In this document: positions 1 through 7,864 of the stretch, in pieces
How the letters are laid out: each line of letters opens with the position of its first letter
Numbering within the stretch: position 1 is the stretch's first letter
Assembly (NCBI GenBank): GCA_017849315.1
Contig: JAFIHQ010000023.1
Location: 1-14,765 of the forward strand
Length of the DNA: 14,765 nucleotides
Source: Treponema sp.
GTDB lineage: Bacteria > Spirochaetota > Spirochaetia > Treponematales > Rectinemataceae
Direction: 5' to 3'
Notes under the pieces: generated by a model
Told to the model about the DNA's origin: nothing
Databases searched by the model: none
Seen by the model: only the letters and a program-made list of their open reading frames with translations
Made by a program: the position numbers and the translations under genes

Positions 1-36
1 ATTGTTTATCGAACCAAGGAGGCACAACCTGGCTGA
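1..36 (+). CDS. 3' end of an upstream gene, possibly ftsQ/divIB (partial)
   Basis: The first frame from base 1 is open and reads IVYRTKEAQPG before a TGA at 34-36. Only 11 codons are visible, so identity cannot be shown from sequence alone. FtsQ/DivIB normally lies just before ftsA in division clusters, and its beta domain often ends in a strand of the 'IVYR' kind followed by a short polar tail, which this resembles. If correct, this gene ends inside ftsA: the ftsA Shine-Dalgarno lies within it and its stop is 8 nt downstream of the first base of the proposed ftsA start. The other two frames are also open here, so the assignment is tentative. Confidence 0.35.
   Translation: MVYRTKEAQPG
16..22 (+). 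promoter_or_regulatory. Strong Shine-Dalgarno that decides the ftsA start
   Basis: AAGGAGG is a near-perfect anti-16S match. The only in-frame codon at proper distance is CTG at 29-31, 6 nt downstream. No in-frame ATG, GTG or TTG follows within the next dozen codons, because the reading goes straight into the conserved FtsA N-terminus. This supports a CTG start over the TTG at position 2. Confidence 0.6.
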
Positions 37-1276
37 CAATTTTATCGTTGGGCTTGACATAGGAACGAGCTCGACACGGGCAGTCGTCGGAGACTTTGAC
101 GAAGACGACCAGCTCGAAATCATTGGTTATGGCGTAGCTCCATCCACGGGATTAAGGCGCGGTGTTGTACTTAATATCGAGGCTACCCTGTCCTCAGTCA
201 CTTCTGCCATAGAATCTGCAGAACTTATGTCAGGCAGAGAGATTCACAGTTGCGTCTTAGGTATTTCTGGAGCAAACGTAGAAAGTCTCAACTCTAGAGG
301 CGTCGTCGCCGTCGCAGGCAAAGGCCGGGAGATAACATCTGAGGACATCGCGCGTGTACATGAGGCTGCTCAGGCAGTTTCCATTCCGATGGACAGGGAA
401 ATCCTTCATGTAATTCCGCAAACTTACACCGTGGACTCCCAGCGCGGCATTCGGGATCCCTTGCACATGATGGGGGTGAGGCTTGAGTCGGAAGTCCACA
501 TCATTACCAGTTCCGTGACGACGACCCAGAACTTGCTCAAATGTGTCAGTCGTGCCGGTTATAAGGTGGACCGCAAGATCCTTGGAAGCCTTGCAGCAGC
601 GCGGTCAGTCCTGACCGCTGAAGAAAAAGACCTCGGCTGTCTTCTCATGGACATTGGAGGCGGGACCACAGATCTCATAGTGTTTAAGGAAGGGTCCCCT
701 TGGTTTACGGCGGCGATACCTGCAGGCGGAATGCAAGTTACAAACGATATTTCTATCATGCTAAGCGTGCTTATGGATACGGCAGAGCGTATGAAACGGG
801 AAGCTGCTTCCTGCTGGACAGAATCGGTCGATCCAGAAGAGCTCATTGCCGTTCCTGGAATTGCGGGCAGGGAATCTACAGAGATTCCGCGAAGAAAACT
901 CTGCTCCATCGTTCAACCACGCATGGAAGAGATTCTTCTGATGGCGAAAGACAAAGTCGAAAAAGCCGGTTTTCTACAGGAGATCCGTGGGGGCATTATC
1001 CTCACCGGTGGTGGGGCTCAACTCGATGGGTTGGCCGACCTTGTGGAGTCCGTATTCAACGTGCCTGCTCACGTGGGGATTCCGAGAACTGTCGGCGGTT
1101 TAGGCGACGAATACCGTACACCGAGTTTTGCGACGGCACTTGGCCTTGTGATGTTGGAAGCCGACGAAATCGTTCCACCACAAGCAATTGCGAGTCAATC
1201 TGGAACAAGAAAAGAAAGGAAGCACGGCTCCTCGCTAAAGAATCTGGCGAGCTGGTTCAAAGATAAGTTTGTGTAA
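29..1276 (+). CDS. ftsA: Cell division protein FtsA
   Basis: FtsA is an actin-fold ATPase that anchors FtsZ filaments to the inner membrane and recruits later divisome proteins. From the CTG start at 29 the protein is 415 aa, the usual length. Visible motifs are the phosphate-1 loop DIGTSSTR (residues 10-17), the phosphate-2 loop MDIGGGTTD (207-215) and the adenosine motif LTGGGAQLDG (about 325-334). The FtsA-specific 1C (SHS2) subdomain lies at about 70-155. The C-terminus SLKNLASWFKDKFV is a basic amphipathic helix typical of the FtsA membrane-targeting sequence. The start is inferred from the AAGGAGG at 16-22; an in-frame TTG at position 2 would add nine residues. FtsZ follows 29 nt after the stop, the standard order. 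Family identity is certain; the start codon is the only doubt. Confidence 0.96.
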   Translation: MADNFIVGLDIGTSSTRAVVGDFDEDDQLEIIGYGVAPSTGLRRGVVLNIEATLSSVTSAIESAELMSGREIHSCVLGISGANVESLNSRGVVAVAGKGREITSEDIARVHEAAQAVSIPMDREILHVIPQTYTVDSQRGIRDPLHMMGVRLESEVHIITSSVTTTQNLLKCVSRAGYKVDRKILGSLAAARSVLTAEEKDLGCLLMDIGGGTTDLIVFKEGSPWFTAAIPAGGMQVTNDISIMLSVLMDTAERMKREAASCWTESVDPEELIAVPGIAGRESTEIPRRKLCSIVQPRMEEILLMAKDKVEKAGFLQEIRGGIILTGGGAQLDGLADLVESVFNVPAHVGIPRTVGGLGDEYRTPSFATALGLVMLEADEIVPPQAIASQSGTRKERKHGSSLKNLASWFKDKFV

Positions 1277-1305
1277 TTTTGTGCAAGTACAAAAGGGGAG
1301 GAACT

Positions 1306-2565
1306 ATGGCCATTGAAATCGTAGAAGACTCTGGAACCGCCAGCCCAACTGTCATCAAAGTGATTGGAACGGGAGGAGGAGGCTCTAACGCTGTCAACAG
1401 GATGATAGAAAACGGGCTCAAGAATGTGCAATTCATAGCTGTAAACACTGATCTTCAGGATCTTGGAAGATCAAAAGCCGAAATAAAGCTCGGCATTGGC
1501 AGCAAATTGACCAAGGGGCTTGGAGCAGGCGGCAAACCGGACATTGGAGAAAAGGCTGCGCTGGAAGACCGCGAGGCCATTGAAGAAGCGCTCAAAGGGG
1601 CGGACATGGTGTTTGTCACGTCCGGATTGGGGGGTGGAACTGGTACTGGTTCGGCGCCGATCATTGCTCAGACGGCGCGCGATCTGGGCGCTTTGACGGT
1701 CGCGGTAGTCACGAAGCCATTCAATTTCGAGGGGAAAGTGGTTGGTAGGATAGCAGAAGAAGGCCTGGAAAAGCTGCGACAGGCTGTAGACACAGTTATT
1801 GTCATTCCAAACCAAAACCTGCTCAACGTTGTGGATAAGCGAACACCAATTAAGCAAGCTTTCCTGCTTGCTGACGATGTGCTCAGGCAAGGCGTGCAGG
1901 GCATTTCCGATCTGATCACTTTGGCTGGCGACATAAACATCGACTTTGCCGATGTACGCACCGTTATGGAAGGACAGGGCGATGCAATCATGGGTATTGG
2001 CGTAGGCACGGGAGAAAACCGAGCAAGCGATGCCGCAACACAGGCCGTCAACAATCCCCTTCTTGAGGATTCTCGCATAGAGGGAGCTCGAAATGTCCTT
2101 GTCAACGTGACAGGCGGAGAGGATTTTTCTCTGATTGAATACCAGGAAATCGTTGATCTGATTACCGAAAAGGCTTCGGAAGATGCACATATCATCACCG
2201 GTTTTGTCACCGATCCTCATTTGGATGATGAAGTGCGTGTCACTTTGATAGCCACTGGTTTTGGGCCAGAGCGCACTAAACCGGCTCAAACCGATACGGG
2301 CGATTCACAAAGCAGTTTTCTAAAGGCCAAGACAGAGATACGTAAACCATCCTCTGATTATGTCTCTCCTGAGGAATATGAAAGATCGAACAAAGTCGCA
2401 CAGACTGCGGGCCAGACCAATGCGAAGGTTTTTGGCTTCGACAATCCTGCAGAGGGCGACGAATTGGATATCCCAACCATACTTCGGGAAAAACGCTTTG
2501 GATCCGAGAAAACGGAAAAGGCAAGCATGGCAGAAAAACTGACACGCTTGGGAGCTAAAGCGTGA
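1306..2565 (+). CDS. ftsZ: Cell division GTPase FtsZ
   Basis: FtsZ is the tubulin homologue that polymerises into the cytokinetic Z-ring. The ATG at 1306 is preceded by GGGGAGG (1295-1301) and gives 419 aa. An earlier in-frame TTG at 1279 would place the Shine-Dalgarno inside the gene. The N-terminal glycine loop GTGGGGSNAVNRM starts at about residue 21, the tubulin signature GGGTGTG is at 109-115, and the T7 synergy loop has N211, D213 and D216 (NIDFAD), so GTP binding and hydrolysis look intact. A variable linker (about 320-385) leads to the C-terminal peptide DIPTILREKR (388-397), the docking site for FtsA. Unusually, about 22 further residues follow that peptide, ending KLTRLGAKA. The stop overlaps the GTG start of the next gene (GTGA, 2562-2565), so xerD is probably translationally coupled to ftsZ. 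Confidence 0.98.
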   Translation: MAIEIVEDSGTASPTVIKVIGTGGGGSNAVNRMIENGLKNVQFIAVNTDLQDLGRSKAEIKLGIGSKLTKGLGAGGKPDIGEKAALEDREAIEEALKGADMVFVTSGLGGGTGTGSAPIIAQTARDLGALTVAVVTKPFNFEGKVVGRIAEEGLEKLRQAVDTVIVIPNQNLLNVVDKRTPIKQAFLLADDVLRQGVQGISDLITLAGDINIDFADVRTVMEGQGDAIMGIGVGTGENRASDAATQAVNNPLLEDSRIEGARNVLVNVTGGEDFSLIEYQEIVDLITEKASEDAHIITGFVTDPHLDDEVRVTLIATGFGPERTKPAQTDTGDSQSSFLKAKTEIRKPSSDYVSPEEYERSNKVAQTAGQTNAKVFGFDNPAEGDELDIPTILREKRFGSEKTEKASMAEKLTRLGAKA

Positions 2566-3476
2566 GCCAGATTCAGGAGCGTTTCGGTACCTATTTGCTA
2601 ATAGTCCGTAAACGCTCGCCGCTCACCGTTGAGACTTACCAGCGCGAAGTCAAGGAGTTGGAGAACTACCTTTCCACGCAGGGAAAGGACCTTGTGAGCG
2701 CACAGGGCGAAGATTTGTTGTCTTACCTGGTCTATAGGCACCAAGAAGGACTTTCAAACACTACGATGGCCAGGCTGGTGTCGAGCATGCATTCTCTTTA
2801 TAAGTTTATGCAGCTTGAGGAGTTACGTAGTGACGACCCTTCGCTTCTGATTAGAACTCCCAAACAGGAGCGTACGCTTCCTGACGTGCTTAAGCCCGAG
2901 GAAGTTGACAAATTCCTGGGAAATATCGATCTTTCTACTCCGAATGGATTGCGGGATAGGGCGCTGTTCGAATTGATTTATTCCTGCGGTTTGAGGATTT
3001 CGGAAGCGGCCAATTTGCGTTTTGATCAGCTTTTTCTCAATGAACGTCTTGTGCGTGTTGTAGGAAAACGACAGAAAGAGCGTCTTGTTCCTTTTGGCGA
3101 CGATGCATATTACTGGCTTAAGCGGTATTTGGACGAATCGCGGCCTCACCTTGCAAAGGGGAAGCGGTCGGACAAGGTGTTTTTGAACCAGGCAGGAAAC
3201 GGCATTTCCCGTAAGGGCGTTTGGAAGCGTTTTTCGGCCATACGTGCAAGTTCCGGTGTTTCAGCAAAGGTACATACCTTTAGGCATAGCTTTGCAACTC
3301 ACCTCTTGGCTGGCGGGGCAGACCTGCGCACCGTTCAGGAATTGCTTGGTCACTCGGACATTTCTACGACGCAGATCTATACACACATTGAGGAAGAGTC
3401 CTTGCAGGCCTACCACAAGGAGTACTTCCCCCGAAAGAGTGTGAAAAATCCGCCTAAAAGTGTCGGTCACGAGTAA
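2562..3476 (+). CDS. xerD: Tyrosine recombinase XerD
   Basis: XerD is a site-specific recombinase that, with XerC, resolves chromosome dimers at dif near the septum, usually under FtsK control. The protein is 304 aa, the normal Xer length. Residues 1-90 form the SAM-like core-binding domain and about 105-290 the catalytic domain. All catalytic residues are present: R145 (GLRISE), K172 (GKRQKER), H238 and R241 (HTFRHSF), H264 (LLGHSD) and nucleophile Y273 (TTQIYTH). The HLLAGGADLR segment, the GHSDISTTQIYTH block and the ending ...HKEYFPRK resemble XerD rather than XerC, whose tail is nearer VYDAAHPRA. The GTG start overlaps the ftsZ stop, with GGGAG at 2550-2554 as ribosome site. The overlap ties dimer resolution to division-gene expression. 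XerD versus XerC is inferred from tail motifs only. Confidence 0.9.
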   Translation: MSQIQERFGTYLLIVRKRSPLTVETYQREVKELENYLSTQGKDLVSAQGEDLLSYLVYRHQEGLSNTTMARLVSSMHSLYKFMQLEELRSDDPSLLIRTPKQERTLPDVLKPEEVDKFLGNIDLSTPNGLRDRALFELIYSCGLRISEAANLRFDQLFLNERLVRVVGKRQKERLVPFGDDAYYWLKRYLDESRPHLAKGKRSDKVFLNQAGNGISRKGVWKRFSAIRASSGVSAKVHTFRHSFATHLLAGGADLRTVQELLGHSDISTTQIYTHIEEESLQAYHKEYFPRKSVKNPPKSVGHE

Positions 3477-3571
3477 TCTGCAGGACCTGGCCATAATGGT
3501 GCGAGCATCTTTGTGGAGAGGATGAGTTAAAGAAGAATATGAAAGCAAGGGAAGCAAGAAGGAGCGTTTAG

Positions 3572-4660
3572 ATGGTGCGGAGGTTTGCGATGAGCAATCG
3601 CTCAAGACATTATCCTCAAAAAGAAACACTTTTTCATGCCGAAAACGCCTCTGTCTTGGCTCCAGCAGGCCAAGCCTGCAACCGGGGTGGTTGGGCAGCA
3701 CAAGCCGCACAAGTCACACAAGCCGCAAAAGCTGTACAAGATGAACAGTTGCTTCTTGCTGTCCAGAGAATGAGTTTTTTGCGAACAGGAGAAAAGGTTA
3801 GGCTTTGCCAGGCTGTAAATGAAAGTTCACGCCTTCGTGCTCTGAGCGCTGCGGATGTGCAAGAGATCGTTGGGCGTCCAATTACAATAGAAAAGTGGCA
3901 GACAGAATTGCTTCTATCGGAAGCGATACGGGATATGGCGTATCTTCGCAAGGCAAAGGCGAGATTTGTGTCTATTTTTGACCCGGCTTATCCTCCGCAA
4001 TTGCGGGAAACGTATCATCCGCCTTTTGGGCTTTTCGTTCGGGGGATCCTGCCACCTCAGGAGTTGCCTTTGGTGGCAATGGTAGGGACGCGTGTTGCCT
4101 CTACGCGGGGAATCAACGCAGCATTTGATTTGGCACGAGAACTTTCAGATTTAAGGATCTGGATTGTGTCCGGTTTGGCACGGGGCATAGACTCTGCTTC
4201 TCACCGGGGCGCTTTAGCTGGCCAAGCGGGTACGATTGCAGTCTTGCCGCGTGGCATAGAGACAATCTATCCAAGCTCCAACAAGATGCTTGCGGCAAGC
4301 ATCTTAGACCGGGGCGGGGCGATTGCCACGGAATATCCGCCATTCTGTGCGATCAACAAATATCATTTCCCTGAGCGCAACAGAATAATCGCAGGGCTTG
4401 CACGCTCCATTGTCGTGGTAGAAGCGCCAGAGAAATCCGGCGCCCTGATAACGGCCGAATTTGCGCTCTCTGAAGGTCGGGACGTATACGTTCATAAGGC
4501 TTGCGCAGGAAAACCGAGGAATGAAGGAGCCGATGCGCTTGCTTTGCAGGGTTCAAAATACGTTCAGTCAGCCACAGAGATTTTTGCGGATTGGGGGTGG
4601 CTTGGTTCAGACACCTCCGTCAAAAAGGCTAGTTTTTTGCAGAATAAGGGGAGTAGGTAA
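3572..4660 (+). CDS. dprA: DNA processing protein DprA (Smf)
   Basis: DprA binds incoming single-stranded DNA and loads RecA during natural transformation; it is also kept in many bacteria not known to be competent. The 362-aa product has a Rossmann-like DprA core: FGLFVRG (152-158), VGTR (171-174), SGLARGID (200-207), FPERNRIIAGL (266-276) and SGALITA (289-295), all family signatures. A SAM/HhH-like segment covers about 65-105. No clear C-terminal winged-helix domain is visible after about residue 340. The first 60 residues are not conserved DprA sequence and contain an Ala/Gln-rich repeat (41-57). The ATG at 3572 has AAGAAGGAG at 3556-3564; a second in-frame ATG at 3590 has its own CGGAGG (3579-3583), so either start is possible. 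The gene is 95 nt from xerD and 1 nt from topA. Confidence 0.93.
   Translation: MVRRFAMSNRSRHYPQKETLFHAENASVLAPAGQACNRGGWAAQAAQVTQAAKAVQDEQLLLAVQRMSFLRTGEKVRLCQAVNESSRLRALSAADVQEIVGRPITIEKWQTELLLSEAIRDMAYLRKAKARFVSIFDPAYPPQLRETYHPPFGLFVRGILPPQELPLVAMVGTRVASTRGINAAFDLARELSDLRIWIVSGLARGIDSASHRGALAGQAGTIAVLPRGIETIYPSSNKMLAASILDRGGAIATEYPPFCAINKYHFPERNRIIAGLARSIVVVEAPEKSGALITAEFALSEGRDVYVHKACAGKPRNEGADALALQGSKYVQSATEIFADWGWLGSDTSVKKASFLQNKGSR
3699..3727 (+). repeat. 18-nt-period direct repeat in the 5' part of dprA
   Basis: The 11-mer CACAAGCCGCA occurs exactly at 3699-3709 and again at 3717-3727, 18 nt apart. A weaker echo (CAAGCCTGCA) lies at 3671-3680. Because the period is six codons, the repeat stays in frame and encodes the low-complexity Ala/Gln stretch at DprA residues about 41-54. 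Such a unit could expand or contract by slippage without breaking the frame. Confidence 0.7.
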
Positions 4661-4661
4661 G

Positions 4662-6932
4662 ATGGCAGGCGCTGTTGAGGCATTAATAGGAACTAAAGAA
4701 AAGACGAAGAAGTCTTCCAAAGCTAAAGCAGGTGTAAAAAAAGAGGAGAGCGCCCAGAAGAAAGCCTCCGCGAAGACCCGCACAAAAACAGCTGAAAAGG
4801 CGACCAATCCAAGCCAGATCCTTGTAATCGTGGAGTCGCCGGCTAAGGCCAAGACGATCGAAAAATACTTGGGCAGCAAGTACAAAGTCATGGCGTCCAT
4901 GGGTCACCTTATCGATCTGCCAAAGTCTCGACTCGGTGTCGATGTAGAGCATGGTTTTGAACCCGAGTATCTCACCATTCGAGGTCGCGCGGAGGTACTT
5001 AATTCTTTAGTCAAAGAGGCCAAAAAATCTAAGGCAGTATACCTGGCATCGGACCCTGACCGAGAGGGAGAGGCAATTGCCTATCAAATAGGGAAATACA
5101 TATCAGAAAAAGTGCCAGGTCTGCCCATTTCGCGCATTAGCTTTAACGAGATAACACACGAGGCGGTCCGCGAGGCTGTGGCCTCGCCGCACGAGCTTGA
5201 CATTGCCAAGGTAGATGCTCAAAAAGCCAGAAGAGTCCTGGACCGTCTTGTTGGATACAATCTTTCTCCGCTTCTCTGGAAAAAGGTAAAAAATGGCCTT
5301 TCCGCGGGAAGGGTACAGTCGGTTGCACTCAAGCTCATCTGTGACCGTGAAAAAGAAGTAGAATCCTTTATCCCGGAAGAGTATTGGACCATAGAATCCC
5401 TGCTCAAATTCCATCATTCAAACCTAAAAGCAGAACTCACCCTGTACAAAGGCGATAAGGTACAAATTCCCGACGGAAAAGCGGCTGCGGCTGTTGTGGA
5501 CAGCCTTGTGGGCAAGCCAGCCGTTGTCTCAGATGTTCGGGCAAGCGAAAAAGTGATACGTCCCAAGCCCCCGTTTACTACCTCCAAACTCCAGCAAACT
5601 GCGGCTAACCGCTTGGGCTTTACGAGCAAAAAGACCATGCAGATTGCCCAAAGGCTTTACGAAGGCGTAAACATCGGTACGCGGCGCATGGGGCTCATTA
5701 CCTACATGCGAACGGATTCGGTTCGAATTTCCGAAGGCGCTCTTGCGGAAGCACGCTCGTGGATAGGTCAGTTTTATCCTGGCCAACTGCCTGCCGAAGC
5801 ACAGCGCTACGCCTCCGGGAAAAACGCACAGGATGCGCACGAAGCCATTCGACCCACGAGCGTGTCGTTGACTCCCGATGAAGTGTCCCGCTATCTGGCT
5901 CGAGACGAGCAAAGACTCTATGCGCTTATTTGGGAACGCTTCGTTGCTTCGCAAATGATACCGGCCGTTGCTAGAGTGACAACAGCGGACATTACAATTG
6001 GCGACGGTGTGTTTAGGACAAGCGCGACTGCATTTATTGAGGAAGGCTTCTACAAGGTGATTCGCCTCGCGGCCACAAAAGAGGAGCGTGCAAGCCACGT
6101 CTTGGCGCTCGAAGTGGGGCAGAACCTTCCTGTAGAGAAAATCAATGCCGTTCAGCATTTTACTCAAGGGCCTTCTCGCTATACTGATGCCTCAATAATA
6201 AAGGCTTTGGAGGAATTGGGCATTGGCAGACCCTCCACCTACGCGCCGACCATCAGCACTTTGCTGGAACGCTACTATGTTTCGCGCGATTCCAGGCAGA
6301 TAGTCCCCACCACGCTCGGGCGTATGATTACAGAAATACTTACTGAGTACTTCCCTGATGTACTGGACACCAGCTTTACGGCGCGGATGGAAACCATGCT
6401 GGACGAAGTGGAAGAAGGGAAGACCGACTGGGTGGAGCGCATTGGCAAATTCTACTTCCCATTTAAGAAGCGGGTGGACGAGGTCATGGAGACACTTTCT
6501 TCCCGTAAGGGAGAACTAGACGAAGTAACCGACGTCGTTTGTGACAAATGCGGCAGACCAATGGTCAAGAAGCTGGGCAAGTTCGGCTTCTTCCTTGCCT
6601 GCACAGGCTTCCCGGAATGCAAGAACACCAAGTCGATACCGCTTGCCAAATGTCCAAAGTGCGGAGGCGATATTGTCGCCCGCAAAGGAGTAAGGGGCAA
6701 AAAGCGAGAATTCTATGGCTGTACCAACTACCCGGCCTGCGATTTCATGACGTACGACAAACCAACAGACACGCTTTGCCCAAAGTGTGGTTGGTTCCTC
6801 GTAGAGAAAAACGACAAGGTGTCTGGAGTCCATAAGGCCTGCATCAATCCGAATTGCGACTATCTGCACAGCAAAGACAATGAAACCGATAAAGACGTGG
6901 GTAAAGAAACCGCCAAGGAGGCGGAAAACTGA
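4662..6932 (+). CDS. topA: DNA topoisomerase I (type IA)
   Basis: TopA relaxes negatively supercoiled DNA by single-strand passage through a 5'-phosphotyrosine intermediate. The start chosen is the ATG at 4662, with AAGGGGAG at 4646-4653, one base after the dprA stop; longer in-frame readings would run back into dprA. The product is 756 aa. A lysine-rich leader (about 1-50) precedes the Toprim domain: IVESPAKAKTIEKYLG from residue 56 with E58, then DPDREGE with D131, D133 and E135. The catalytic tyrosine is Y348 in GLITYMRTDSVR, followed by R350. Three C-terminal Cys4 zinc ribbons are visible: C627/C630/C647/C653, C664/C667/C687/C693 and C706/C709/C727/C732. The stop overlaps the xerC start by one base (TGATG). 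The Mg-binding, nucleophile and zinc residues all look intact. Confidence 0.97.
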   Translation: MAGAVEALIGTKEKTKKSSKAKAGVKKEESAQKKASAKTRTKTAEKATNPSQILVIVESPAKAKTIEKYLGSKYKVMASMGHLIDLPKSRLGVDVEHGFEPEYLTIRGRAEVLNSLVKEAKKSKAVYLASDPDREGEAIAYQIGKYISEKVPGLPISRISFNEITHEAVREAVASPHELDIAKVDAQKARRVLDRLVGYNLSPLLWKKVKNGLSAGRVQSVALKLICDREKEVESFIPEEYWTIESLLKFHHSNLKAELTLYKGDKVQIPDGKAAAAVVDSLVGKPAVVSDVRASEKVIRPKPPFTTSKLQQTAANRLGFTSKKTMQIAQRLYEGVNIGTRRMGLITYMRTDSVRISEGALAEARSWIGQFYPGQLPAEAQRYASGKNAQDAHEAIRPTSVSLTPDEVSRYLARDEQRLYALIWERFVASQMIPAVARVTTADITIGDGVFRTSATAFIEEGFYKVIRLAATKEERASHVLALEVGQNLPVEKINAVQHFTQGPSRYTDASIIKALEELGIGRPSTYAPTISTLLERYYVSRDSRQIVPTTLGRMITEILTEYFPDVLDTSFTARMETMLDEVEEGKTDWVERIGKFYFPFKKRVDEVMETLSSRKGELDEVTDVVCDKCGRPMVKKLGKFGFFLACTGFPECKNTKSIPLAKCPKCGGDIVARKGVRGKKREFYGCTNYPACDFMTYDKPTDTLCPKCGWFLVEKNDKVSGVHKACINPNCDYLHSKDNETDKDVGKETAKEAEN

Positions 6933-7834
6933 TGGATAGACGCGTCGAGGAGTATCTTGGCTACCTGGAGTCAGTTCGGCTGCTTTCCGAACGTACCTTG
7001 CGAGTCTATGGCGAGGACCTTGAGGAGTTTCAGGACTTTCTTGCTCTTGTTGGTCGCGACTTGGATGGCGTTACGTCCCACGATATCCGGGACTTTGCCG
7101 GTTCTCTCGTGATGGCAGGCAAAGCGGCGTCGAGTGTCAACAGGGCCTTGTCTACGATCCGCGGCTATTATCGCTATCGCGTTCGGTTTGGAAATCTCAA
7201 GGTCGATCCGACAAGAGGAGTAGAAAACCTACCGGCAAAGCGGGACTTGCCACGCTTCATGTTTGAGGAAGAAGTGGACGCACTCATCGACTCAATTGAT
7301 GGCACGACTTTTCAGGATCTGAGGGATCGTGCGCTCCTGGAGGTACTCTATAGCACCGGCTGTCGAGTTTCGGAAGTTTCCGAAATGGCTATTCCAAAAA
7401 TTGATTTTAAGAAAGGCATAGTGCGAATCGTTGGGAAGGGTTCCAAAGAGCGAGTGGTTTTCTTGGGCGACATGGCACTTGCATCGCTGCAAGTGTACCT
7501 GCCAATGCGAGCCATAAGGCTCACTAAAGTTGGGGTAGAAGACAGTGGTTTTTTGTTCATCAACGCCAAGGGGCACAGACTTTCGGTGCGTGGCATAGAG
7601 AAAATCGTGGACAAGAGACGCATATCGGCGAATATGAGCAAACCTGTGTCTCCACATGCATTCCGCCACAGTTTTGCCACACAACTTGTGGCCTCTGGAG
7701 CGGATATTCGCGTTGTACAGGAAATGTTGGGACATTCCAGTATCTCCACTACTCAGGTGTATACACATGTCGATATGGAACGACTACGCAAAGTGTACGA
7801 ACTGGCACACCCGCATGGCTCGAGAGAAAAATGA
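6932..7834 (+). CDS. xerC: Tyrosine recombinase XerC (CodV-like)
   Basis: XerC is the partner of XerD in dif recombination. The product is 300 aa, with a core-binding domain (about 1-90) and a catalytic domain (about 105-290). Catalytic residues are R145 (GCRVSE), K172 (GKGSKER), H242 and R245 (HAFRHSF), H268 (LGHSS) and nucleophile Y277 (TTQVYTH). The ending LRKVYELAHPHGSREK closely parallels the XerC tail VYDAAHPRAKRGK, which separates it from the XerD-like protein encoded at 2562-3476. Its place between topA and hslV matches codV in Bacillus, supporting orthology. The ATG overlaps the topA stop by one base, with AAGGAGG at 6915-6921. Both Xer partners therefore sit in one gene cluster, separated only by dprA and topA. 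Confidence 0.92.
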   Translation: MDRRVEEYLGYLESVRLLSERTLRVYGEDLEEFQDFLALVGRDLDGVTSHDIRDFAGSLVMAGKAASSVNRALSTIRGYYRYRVRFGNLKVDPTRGVENLPAKRDLPRFMFEEEVDALIDSIDGTTFQDLRDRALLEVLYSTGCRVSEVSEMAIPKIDFKKGIVRIVGKGSKERVVFLGDMALASLQVYLPMRAIRLTKVGVEDSGFLFINAKGHRLSVRGIEKIVDKRRISANMSKPVSPHAFRHSFATQLVASGADIRVVQEMLGHSSISTTQVYTHVDMERLRKVYELAHPHGSREK

Positions 7835-7864
7835 CACTTAGGGAAATTCGGAAGGATAGAGTAT

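Noticed and set aside
700..1266. 188-aa frame shifted within ftsA
   Set aside because: The ftsA frame is intact with all motifs over the same bases; the alternative product is low-quality sequence rich in Arg, Trp and Cys.
1471..2289. 272-aa reading frame on the minus strand antisense to ftsZ
   Set aside because: It lies fully inside ftsZ, has no recognisable motif or ribosome site, and mirrors the codon pattern of the real gene.
3477..3571. dif site or promoter in the xerD-dprA gap
   Set aside because: No 28-bp pair of inverted Xer arms and no convincing -35/-10 could be read; a 9-codon ATG frame at 3496 is too short to support.
4461..4661. 67-residue upstream extension of the topA frame
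   Set aside because: It overlaps the conserved C-terminal part of dprA and lacks family similarity; the ATG at 4662 has a good ribosome site and a 1-nt gap to dprA.
5529..6167. 212-aa reading frame antisense to topA
   Set aside because: Shadow of a strongly coding region; no motif and no start context.
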